Of a DNA stretch of 6,045 bases, positions 1 through 5,533 are shown piece by piece. Location: assembly GCA_001303665.1 (NCBI GenBank), contig LJUF01000223.1:1-6045 (forward strand). The letters are read 5' to 3'. Under the pieces are notes generated by a model, which was not told where the DNA came from, did not search any database, and saw nothing but the letters and a program-made list of their open reading frames with translations. Made by a program: the position numbers and the translations under genes. Numbering within the stretch: the stretch's first letter is position 1; each line of letters begins with the position of its first letter. This stretch comes from Phycisphaerae bacterium SM23_33. GTDB taxonomy: Bacteria > Planctomycetota > Phycisphaerae > SM23-33.

Positions 1-3000
1 GCCAGCTCGAACTTCCCTGCCAGGTCGGGCTGCAACTGGTGCAGCACCTTCGAGAGCCGCTCCCACGAGGCCCGGTAATGGCCCTTCAGGTCCAGCAGGC
101 GTTCGCTGCGGAGGCTCTTCACCGTGCCGGTAACGTCCGCCGCCAGCAGGCCGGAGTCAATCTTCAGCGGCTCCAGGACCAGCGTGTCCCCCCGGGGGTC
201 CATCCGGGCGGTGAGCAGGAGGTCCACTCGCTTCTCGCTGACGGCCTCGGTGCCGCTTCCGGCCCGAAAGTCATCCACCCCGCCCTTGCCGGTCAGCCTA
301 ATCTCCTTTCCGCTCGAGCGGGCCGAGCCCGACCAGCCGAACCGGCCGGCCAGCGCCGGCGTCTCCTTCCAGCCGGCGATCGGCCGCGCCGCCGCCAGGC
401 AGCCGGCCAGGTCCGCGGTCACGTCCACCCGGCCGTCGGCGACGATGTCCTGGCCGAAGCGGCAGCGGAGGTCCCGCGCGGTCAGGCCGGCAAAGTCGCT
501 TTGCAGGACGACGGACTCGGCGGCGAAGGATTTGGCCGCCGGCTGAATCTCGGCTCCCGCCCAGCGCAGGGTGACGTCCTTGTCGGATACGGACTTGCCG
601 CCCACGCGGAGGCCCTGGACCGTGGCGCTGCCGCCGGTGACGACGGGCGCCTCGGCCGACTTGCGGGCGGCCTTGGCCTCGGCGGATGCCACGCCGGCGT
701 AGCCGGCCAGCCGCTTCAGCCCCAAGGCCTCGGCCTGGGCCGCCACGTACGCCAGGTCCGCCCGGTCCACCCGCACCTCCGCCTCAAAGGCCTTGGCGGC
801 GGGGTCGTAGAATCCGCTGCCGGAAAAGGCAACGGCCGCCTCGGCGGAGGCGGCCTGGTGGAGCTTCCCGCCGCCGTTGAAGCCGATCTTTCCGTCGCGA
901 GTCTGGCAGTCGCCGGCCAGCACGGCCCGCCCGGTCAATGTCGCCGCCTTGTCCAGCTTCAGGAACGGCCCGGCGGCGGCGACGCACCCGCCCAGGTCCG
1001 CGTCGAGCTCGAAGCGTGCGGCCACGGCGAGCGGGTCGGCGTAGCGGCAGTGGACCCCGTTGGCCGTCAGGTTTGCGATGCCGCTCCAGGCCACGACCGA
1101 TTTCGCGGAAAAGGATTTGCTGCCGGGCTCGATCCGGGCCTCCGTCCAGCCCAGCTTCACGTCCCCCTTGGTCACCGCCTCGCCGTCCATGCGGAGGTCC
1201 TGCACCGCGGCCTCGCCAGCCGACTCGATGGCCGCCTGTCCCGCCGGTCGCGAGGCCGTGGCCGTCAGCCGCACCGTCCCGGCGTACCGCCGGAGCTGCT
1301 TCAGCCCCATCACCTCGGCGCTTGGCCCCAGGTAGGCCAGGTCGGCCCGCTTCAGGTCCAGCCGTCCCTGGAAAGAGCCGTCCTTCAGGTCGTACCAGCC
1401 GGCCCCGACCGCCACCACCGCGCCGTCCAGGTCGGCGCCGACCTGAGTGAGCGTGACCCGCCCGGCCTGTCGCCTGCCCTCGCCCTCGCTCAGCGTCACG
1501 TAGCCGGTCTGGTCCATGACCGCCTTTTGAACCTTCACCTCACCGCGGGCCGACTTGTATTGCAGCTTCACCGCCTCGGCGTGAACGGTCAGATTCACCC
1601 TGTCCCCGCCGGCCTCCGCCAGCTCGGCCGCGCCGGTGACCTGCCCGCCCAGTTCGAACTCTCCCAGCTCGAAGACCTCCGCTAGCTGCCGATGCAGCCC
1701 GGCCAGGTCGGCGCTGAACCGCCCCTGGAGGGACTTCGCCGCCGCGGAACCCTCCAGGCGGGCGAACTCCGACTGCATCATCGCCCGGCTGATCTGGAGG
1801 CCCTGGCCGGGTTTCACCGCGGCGTCGAACTCGGCGGTGATCGGCTGGAAGGTGATCGTCCTTTGCCCCCGGCGGGCGGAGAGGCTCTTCAGCTCAATCC
1901 TGCCGGCGGCCGATGGGGCCGAGCCGCCGGTCGCCAACACGTCCTCCACTCGCAGCGTCCCGCCGGTGACCTCCGCGTCGGGGCGGAGCCTCAGCAGGGC
2001 CGGCACCGCCTGGGCCAGGGTCGCCAGGTCCACGCCGCCGCTGGCCTGGGCCTTGAATTCCGGCAGCCCGGCCGGCTCGCCGGTGAGCACGGCCGCCAGC
2101 CCCTTGGCCGGGTCCAGCTTCACCCGGCCCTGGGCCAGATTGAAGGCCACCTCCGTGTGCAGCCCCCCGACCGGGCCGGTCAGGTCCGCCCTGGCCGATA
2201 CCTGCTCGCCACTGAGGTTCACCCGCCCGGTGAGGCCCAGGTCAATCGGCCTGACCTTCGCCTCGGCCAGCGGGGCCGCCAGCCCCGACAGCTTCAGGTC
2301 AAAGTCGGCCGCCAGCTTCTCCGGCTCAAGCGCGACCTGCGCCCGCTTCAAGCTGGCCTTGCCGCGAACGCCTTTCCGCCCGGCGAATTCAGCCAGCGGC
2401 CCCAGGTCCACGTCGCCGACGCTGTGAAGGCTGACGGTCCCGGCCGCTGTGGCGAAGCGGACCTTGCCGCTGTCGGTGAGGCCGCGGAGGTCCAGCTTGC
2501 AGGCGAGCTTCCCTTCGCCCGGCAAGGTCACCATGAGCTCGCCCGTGATCTGGTTAAGCGTTTTGAGGTCGAAGCTGGCATCGAGGGCGGCCACGTCCAG
2601 GCTCCGACCGTCGGGCAGCACCACCCGAAGCGAGCCGGCCGCCACGCCGATCTGCCCTTTCACCTGCGGCAGCGGACGAGGGCTCCTGGGCCGCCGCGGC
2701 TTGACCAGGCTGAACGCCCGGGCCAGAGAGATCTGCCTTCCTTCCTTCTCCTCACCGACTAGCAGCACCGCCCGCGGCGATTCAAGGCGGACCTGCTGGA
2801 AATCCTGCCAAGACCAGATGGCGTACCACAGGCCGCGGGCGGTGCGGATTGCCTTGACCTGGAGCACCTCCCGGCCGTCCGGGTCGAAGGCCTTCAGCCC
2901 CTGGACCTCCAGCCCGCCCAGCCAGGATAGAGAGAGGTCCTCCACCTGCAGGCGACCTTGCAGGCGCGGATTGACAATGGAAAGGATCAGCCTGGTGCCC

Positions 3001-3173
3001 GGCCCCGTGGAAAGCAGATACGGCGCCAGCCAGATCAGCACCAGCAGCGCGGCCACGGCGATCAGCAGCCGGCGCAGCCAGCGGCGCCGTCTGGGTCGAG
3101 CCCTTCCGGCCCGGGAAGCTTGATCGCGTCGGCCGCCCTCTTGAGTCCGCCCGGATTCACTTTCCCCAGTCAC
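1..3173 (-). CDS. AsmA/TamB-like large membrane-anchored envelope protein (3' end beyond window)
   Basis: I read the minus frame codon by codon from a GTG at 3173-3171 to the left edge and found no stop, giving 1057 residues with the C-terminus missing. The GTG is preceded by AAGGA nine bases upstream, and an in-frame TAA lies further up, so this start is well placed. Residues 1-35 are polar then strongly basic (RPRRRRW near 26-32). Residues about 36-54 form one hydrophobic helix (LLIAVAALLVLIWLAPYLL), so the rest is probably periplasmic. The remainder alternates short beta-like strands rich in A, G, L, V and D, with phrases such as VDLATLAQAVPALLRLRP (381-398), typical of AsmA/TamB-like proteins. 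It carries a 195-residue tandem repeat (589-735 and 784-930). Known relatives are elongated beta-groove proteins that span the periplasm and move phospholipids or aid outer-membrane assembly; that role is inferred here. The family call rests on architecture, not a catalytic motif. Divergent to tsaB. Confidence 0.7.
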   Translation of the reverse strand, partial: MTGESESGRTQEGGRRDQASRAGRARPRRRRWLRRLLIAVAALLVLIWLAPYLLSTGPGTRLILSIVNPRLQGRLQVEDLSLSWLGGLEVQGLKAFDPDGREVLQVKAIRTARGLWYAIWSWQDFQQVRLESPRAVLLVGEEKEGRQISLARAFSLVKPRRPRSPRPLPQVKGQIGVAAGSLRVVLPDGRSLDVAALDASFDLKTLNQITGELMVTLPGEGKLACKLDLRGLTDSGKVRFATAAGTVSLHSVGDVDLGPLAEFAGRKGVRGKASLKRAQVALEPEKLAADFDLKLSGLAAPLAEAKVRPIDLGLTGRVNLSGEQVSARADLTGPVGGLHTEVAFNLAQGRVKLDPAKGLAAVLTGEPAGLPEFKAQASGGVDLATLAQAVPALLRLRPDAEVTGGTLRVEDVLATGGSAPSAAGRIELKSLSARRGQRTITFQPITAEFDAAVKPGQGLQISRAMMQSEFARLEGSAAAKSLQGRFSADLAGLHRQLAEVFELGEFELGGQVTGAAELAEAGGDRVNLTVHAEAVKLQYKSARGEVKVQKAVMDQTGYVTLSEGEGRRQAGRVTLTQVGADLDGAVVAVGAGWYDLKDGSFQGRLDLKRADLAYLGPSAEVMGLKQLRRYAGTVRLTATASRPAGQAAIESAGEAAVQDLRMDGEAVTKGDVKLGWTEARIEPGSKSFSAKSVVAWSGIANLTANGVHCRYADPLAVAARFELDADLGGCVAAAGPFLKLDKAATLTGRAVLAGDCQTRDGKIGFNGGGKLHQAASAEAAVAFSGSGFYDPAAKAFEAEVRVDRADLAYVAAQAEALGLKRLAGYAGVASAEAKAARKSAEAPVVTGGSATVQGLRVGGKSVSDKDVTLRWAGAEIQPAAKSFAAESVVLQSDFAGLTARDLRCRFGQDIVADGRVDVTADLAGCLAAARPIAGWKETPALAGRFGWSGSARSSGKEIRLTGKGGVDDFRAGSGTEAVSEKRVDLLLTARMDPRGDTLVLEPLKIDSGLLAADVTGTVKSLRSERLLDLKGHYRASWERLSKVLHQLQPDLAGKFEL
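384..824 (-). repeat. Internal 195-residue tandem repeat, copy 2 (residues 784-930)
   Basis: This is the partner of the copy at 969-1409 and lies C-terminal to it in the protein. It keeps the same order of landmarks (GFYD, RADLAY, GLKRLAGYAG, ATVQGLR, IQPAAKSFAAESVV, ADLAGCLAAA) with no insertion or deletion over 147 residues. Spacing is conserved while sequence has drifted to about 42% identity. This points to an old in-frame tandem duplication held under structural constraint, as expected for a modular beta-groove protein. Confidence 0.85.
969..1409 (-). repeat. Internal 195-residue tandem repeat, copy 1 (residues 589-735)
   Basis: This segment of the AsmA-like protein aligns without any gap to residues 784-930 at an offset of exactly 195 residues (585 bases). 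By hand count 62 of 147 positions are identical. Shared landmarks are RADLAY (609-614 and 804-809), GLK.L..YAG, AVQ.LR or TVQ.LR, KSF.A.SVV (686-694 in this copy), two cysteines 21 residues apart, and ADL.GC.AAA. The similarity is visible in the DNA too: CTTCAGCCCCA occurs at 713 and again 585 bases later. Confidence 0.85.
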
Positions 3174-3182
3174 GATCCCACG

Positions 3183-3187
3183 TCCTT
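3183..3187 (-). promoter_or_regulatory. Shine-Dalgarno for the asmA-like GTG start
   Basis: On the minus strand the sequence reads AAGGA, then nine bases, then GTG at 3173-3171. There is no ATG or TTG in frame between the upstream in-frame TAA and this GTG, so the site decides the start codon. Confidence 0.6.
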
Positions 3188-3229
3188 TCTGATCCAGCCC
3201 CCCGCCACGGAACGAAGGACAAGCGCCTT

Positions 3230-3235
3230 ATTCTA
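3230..3235 (-). promoter_or_regulatory. Candidate -10 box for the asmA-like gene
   Basis: The minus strand carries TAGAAT (one mismatch to TATAAT), which would place transcription start near 3223 and give a leader of about 50 bases. No good -35 box is found 16-18 bases upstream; the region there is GC-rich (TGGCCC). The call rests on the -10 alone and on its position in the divergent intergenic region. Confidence 0.35.
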
Positions 3236-3312
3236 GTCCTCGCCGTCGGCCGGGGCCAGCCGATTGACCCCCGCGCGGGCCTTGCCGCTGGCCCGGCGGC
3301 CCTGCGGCCAAT

Positions 3313-3318
3313 ACAATC
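3313..3318 (+). promoter_or_regulatory. Candidate -10 box abutting the tsaB start
   Basis: TACAAT (one mismatch to TATAAT) ends seven bases before the tsaB ATG at 3326. There is no Shine-Dalgarno-like sequence between them (CGCCGCCC). If this is the -10, transcription would begin at or next to the start codon, giving a leaderless or nearly leaderless mRNA. A TTGACC at 3264-3269 is too far upstream to be its -35. Confidence 0.35.
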
Positions 3319-3325
3319 GCCGCCC

Positions 3326-4033
3326 ATGGAGCGGCCCATATCCATCGCCATCGAGACCTCCTGCCGCCGGGGCGGGGTGGCCCTGGGGGCCGGCGAGGAG
3401 CTCGTGGAGGCGGCGGGCTTCCAGGCCCAGCAACGGCACGCGGTGCAGTTGGTGGCCCGGCTGGCGGAGCTTCTGAGCCGCCACGGCCTGCGGGCGGCCG
3501 ACCTGGAGGAGATGTACGTCTCCATCGGCCCGGGCAGCTTCACCGGGCTGCGAGTCGGCCTGAGCGTGGCGCGGACGCTGGCCCAGCTCGTGAGCCGGCT
3601 CCGCTGCGTGGGTGTGCCAACGGCCGACGCGGTCGCCCAGAACGCCGCCGGCCTGGCCTTCGAGAACCTCGGCGTGGTCATGGACGCCAGGGAAGGCACC
3701 GTCTACGCCGCCACCTTCCGCCGCGACCAGGGCGCCATCGTGCCGGCCGGGACGCCACGAGTGCTTCCCCCCGAGCAGTTCGCCGCCCAAGCCCCCAGGC
3801 CCATCATCCTCATCGGCGAGGGCCTGGCGTACTGCCGCATCGCCGGCGACGGCATCACCCTCGGCGATGAGTCGCTGTGGCTGCCTTCGCCCGAGGGGCT
3901 CTGGCGGGTCGGCCGGCGAATGGCCCGAAAGGGCGAATTCGAGGATTTTCACAAGCTGCGCCCGCTGTATCTCCGGAAGCCCGAGGCCGTCCGGCTGTGG
4001 GAGAAGCGCCGCGGGGAGCCAAGAGAAAACTGA
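3326..4033 (+). CDS. tsaB: tRNA threonylcarbamoyladenosine biosynthesis protein TsaB
   Basis: TsaB is the non-catalytic ASKHA-fold partner of TsaD. With TsaE they transfer the threonylcarbamoyl group made by TsaC to A37 of ANN-decoding tRNAs in the cytoplasm (t6A). The 235-residue product is of normal family length. Visible signatures are the N-terminal ATPase-like strand with IETS (9-12), H38 in QQRHAVQL, the hallmark GPGSFTGLRVG (68-78), DAREGTVYAATFR (120-132, matching the family's DAR..E.Y segment) and the C-terminal PLYLRKPEA (213-221). The ATG at 3326 puts IETS at the usual distance from the N-terminus, so I keep it although no Shine-Dalgarno is seen. It is divergent from the asmA-like gene, and a terminator follows about 140 bases after the stop. 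No t6A partner genes are in the window. The family call is firm. Confidence 0.95.
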   Translation: MERPISIAIETSCRRGGVALGAGEELVEAAGFQAQQRHAVQLVARLAELLSRHGLRAADLEEMYVSIGPGSFTGLRVGLSVARTLAQLVSRLRCVGVPTADAVAQNAAGLAFENLGVVMDAREGTVYAATFRRDQGAIVPAGTPRVLPPEQFAAQAPRPIILIGEGLAYCRIAGDGITLGDESLWLPSPEGLWRVGRRMARKGEFEDFHKLRPLYLRKPEAVRLWEKRRGEPREN

Positions 4034-4122
4034 GAGAAAGTCGACCTCCGGCCCAGATTTTCTCACGCAGGCACTTGTGTTTAAAGGCCTTAAATAAATC
4101 TGCACAAATCCGCCGAAAGCTA

Positions 4123-4151
4123 TTGACAAGTCTGGTCGGGCATGGTTAAAT
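4123..4151 (+). promoter_or_regulatory. Sigma70-type promoter upstream of a terminator
   Basis: A perfect -35 TTGACA (4123-4128) is followed after 17 bases by TTAAAT (4146-4151, four of six consensus bases). TAAATA one base later is an alternative with an 18-base spacer. The expected start is near 4158. No coding sequence follows before the terminator at 4176-4197. It may drive a very short RNA, or read through the terminator towards trpD. Confidence 0.5.
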
Positions 4152-4175
4152 ATAGGGTTAGTGACGATGATTGGT

Positions 4176-4197
4176 GCCGCGAAAGGCGGCGTTTTTT
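4176..4197 (+). terminator. Rho-independent terminator downstream of tsaB
   Basis: GCCGC (4176-4180), loop GAAAG, GCGGC (4186-4190), then G and six T (4192-4197). The stem is five GC pairs and can be extended by T-G or G-T wobble pairs. The T run lies on the right, so it acts on plus-strand transcripts. It is best placed to end the tsaB transcript, and it also lies only about 20 bases after the predicted start from the TTGACA promoter. Confidence 0.7.
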
Positions 4198-4271
4198 GTG
4201 CGCCTTCCGAGATAAGTTCCTTCCCAACATCCCCTTATGCTTGCCGTCCTGCCACAGGGCACTTGGTTATC

Positions 4272-4290
4272 GGACGTTCCTCGCACGTCC
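4272..4290. repeat. Short inverted repeat GGACGT-N7-ACGTCC
   Basis: Two perfect six-base arms separated by TCCTCGC, about 85 bases upstream of the trpD -35 box. It could be a dimeric operator or a chance GC-rich repeat; nothing else supports either. Confidence 0.3.
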
Positions 4291-4374
4291 ATGAACCTCC
4301 GCCGGCTGAGCCATCCCACGTACCGGCCGGGGGCCCGGCCTTTCTCGACGCCGTCGTCCCCGGAATGATGGCTG

Positions 4375-4402
4375 TTGCCGCCGCCGAACCAGCCACTATA
4401 AT
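4375..4402 (+). promoter_or_regulatory. trpD promoter (TTGCCG / TATAAT)
   Basis: A perfect -10 TATAAT (4397-4402) lies 16 bases after TTGCCG (4375-4380), which matches the -35 consensus at four of six positions (T, T, G and C). Expected start is near 4409, giving a leader of about 46 bases before the trpD ATG at 4455. This is the best promoter on the trpD side of the terminator and separates trpD transcription from tsaB. Confidence 0.6.
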
Positions 4403-4431
4403 CTCCAGCCGGCATCTCGGACGATGAGTGT

Positions 4432-4446
4432 TCCTCCAGGGGAGGA
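4432..4446 (+). promoter_or_regulatory. trpD Shine-Dalgarno inside a small hairpin
   Basis: GGAGG (4441-4445) sits nine bases before ATG 4455 and sets that codon as the start instead of the in-frame GTG at 4428. The same GGAGGA (4441-4446) is perfectly complementary to TCCTCC (4432-4437), with loop AGG (4438-4440), so the ribosome binding site can fold away in the leader RNA. Confidence 0.6.
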
Positions 4447-4454
4447 CAGGCACA

Positions 4455-5483
4455 ATGGCCCAGGCGTGGCGGAGCGACATCCTCAAGACCCTCGTGGCGG
4501 GTAAGCACCTCTCGGTCCAGCAGACCCGCGACCTGTTCAATCAGATCATGGACGGGGAATTCACCGAGTCCCAGATCGCGGCGGTGCTGGTGGCCCTGGC
4601 GGCCAAGGGCGAAACGGTGGATGAGATCACCGGAGCGGCCATGGCCATGCGGACCCACGCCGTCCGGATCGACCCCGGCGGCCGCGACGTCATCGACACC
4701 TGCGGCACCGGCGGCACCGGCCTGAACACGCTGAACATCTCCACGGCCGCAGCCCTGGTGGCGGCCGGGGCCGGGGCGTGCGTGGCCAAGCACGGCAATC
4801 GCACCAACACCCGGCCTTCGGGCTCGGCCGACGTGCTGGCGGCGCTGGGGGTGAATCTGGACGCCCCGCCGGAGGTCCAGGCTCGCTGCCTGGCCGAGGC
4901 TAACGTCTGCTTCTGCTTCGCCGTGCGGCACCACCCGGCCATGAAATACGCCATGCCCGTCCGCAAGGCCCTGGCGGTGAGGACGATCTTCAACGTGCTG
5001 GGCCCGCTGACCAACCCGGCCGGGGCGACGCGGCAGCTCATGGGGGTCTTCGATGACGCCCTGGTGCAGCCCATCGCCGAGGTGCTGGCGGCCCTGGGAG
5101 CCGAGCGGGCCATGGTGGTTCACGCCGAGGACGGCCTGGACGAGGTCTCCACCACCAGCCCGACCCACCTGGCCGAGGTGGCCGACGGCAAGGTCACCCG
5201 GCGGACGCTGCGGCCCAGAGACTTCAAGCTGGCCAAGGCCAGACTGGAGGACCTGGCCGTGGCCTCGGCGGAGGACTCCGCCCAGCGGATCCGCGGCGTG
5301 CTGGCGGGCAAGAAAGGCCCCGACCGCGACGTGGTGCTGCTCAATGCCGCCGCCGCACTGACGGTGGCCGGCTTGGCCGAGGACATCCCCGCCGGCCTGC
5401 CCGCCGCCGAAAAGGCCATCGCCTCCGGCGCCGCCGCCGGGGCCCTGCAAAAACTCATCGCCATCTCCAACGGCCAGCCGTGA
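4455..5483 (+). CDS. trpD: Anthranilate phosphoribosyltransferase
   Basis: TrpD joins anthranilate to PRPP to form N-(5-phosphoribosyl)anthranilate, the second step from chorismate to tryptophan, in the cytoplasm and usually as a dimer. The product from ATG 4455 is 342 residues, the usual length. An N-terminal helical domain (about 1-70, with TESQIAAVLVALAAKGET) precedes the PRPP-binding GTGGTG (84-89), NTLNIST (91-97), KHGNR (112-116), GSADVLAALG (123-132), HHPAMK (159-164), the stretch ending RTIFN (176-180), GPLTNPA (183-189), and the metal-binding DE pair (229-230) in HAEDGLDEVSTTSP. Two conserved positions differ from the common pattern: T88 where GTGGD usually has Asp, and TNTR (117-120) where two serines usually follow KHGNR. 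It stands alone with its own promoter, with no other trp gene in the window. A related nucleoside phosphorylase is unlikely given the DE and GPLTNPA motifs. Confidence 0.96.
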   Translation: MAQAWRSDILKTLVAGKHLSVQQTRDLFNQIMDGEFTESQIAAVLVALAAKGETVDEITGAAMAMRTHAVRIDPGGRDVIDTCGTGGTGLNTLNISTAAALVAAGAGACVAKHGNRTNTRPSGSADVLAALGVNLDAPPEVQARCLAEANVCFCFAVRHHPAMKYAMPVRKALAVRTIFNVLGPLTNPAGATRQLMGVFDDALVQPIAEVLAALGAERAMVVHAEDGLDEVSTTSPTHLAEVADGKVTRRTLRPRDFKLAKARLEDLAVASAEDSAQRIRGVLAGKKGPDRDVVLLNAAAALTVAGLAEDIPAGLPAAEKAIASGAAAGALQKLIAISNGQP

Positions 5484-5513
5484 GCCCGGCCCATGGCGTG
5501 ACGGCGAATCCCT

Positions 5514-5528
5514 CGGCCCGCCGGGCCG
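5514..5528. terminator. GC hairpin in the convergent gap, possible terminator
   Basis: CGGCCC (5514-5519), loop GCC, GGGCCG (5523-5528) form a perfect six-pair stem between the trpD stop (5483) and the end of the aminotransferase gene (5534). No T run follows on either strand, so it is at most a weak or factor-assisted bidirectional terminator. Confidence 0.3.
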
Positions 5529-5533
5529 GCCGT

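Larger units (their letters stand above)
4034..4454 (+). other. 421-bp intergenic region between tsaB and trpD
   Basis: No credible gene is seen on either strand. From left to right it holds an AT-richer stretch (about 4036-4160) that stands out from the GC-rich surroundings and contains an imperfect palindrome around AAGGCCTT (4084-4091). Next come a TTGACA promoter (4123-4151), a Rho-independent terminator (4176-4197), an inverted repeat GGACGT-7 nt-ACGTCC (4272-4290), a TATAAT promoter (4375-4402) and the trpD leader with its ribosome binding site. I see no recognisable feature in about 4200-4270. Confidence 0.7.

Noticed and set aside
39..2762. Long plus-strand open frames (39-1685 and 1692-2762) opposite the asmA-like gene
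   Set aside because: They share codon boundaries with the minus-strand frame and arise because GC-rich codons rarely give stops on the other strand. Their translations are low-complexity, rich in R, G, P and H, without family motifs. The minus frame has a start, Shine-Dalgarno, transmembrane helix and coherent repeats.
3264..3318. TTGACC (3264-3269) as the -35 box for TACAAT (3313-3318)
   Set aside because: The spacing is more than 40 bases, far beyond the 16-18 needed.
3233..4129. Minus-strand open frames of 298 and 180 residues over tsaB
   Set aside because: They lie antisense to an unmistakable tsaB and show no recognisable motif.
4161..4427. Possible 88-residue plus-strand small gene between tsaB and trpD
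   Set aside because: The terminator stem and T run would lie inside it, it overlaps the trpD promoter, it has no Shine-Dalgarno, and its translation lacks any pattern.
4428..4454. GTG 4428 as the trpD start
   Set aside because: It has no Shine-Dalgarno, and the extra nine residues would include the ribosome binding site of ATG 4455, which is spaced ideally and gives the normal TrpD length.
4424..4504. Out-of-frame ATG at 4424 as a tryptophan leader peptide
   Set aside because: Its reading frame contains no tryptophan codon and runs on into trpD, so it does not fit a classical trp leader peptide. It has no clear Shine-Dalgarno.
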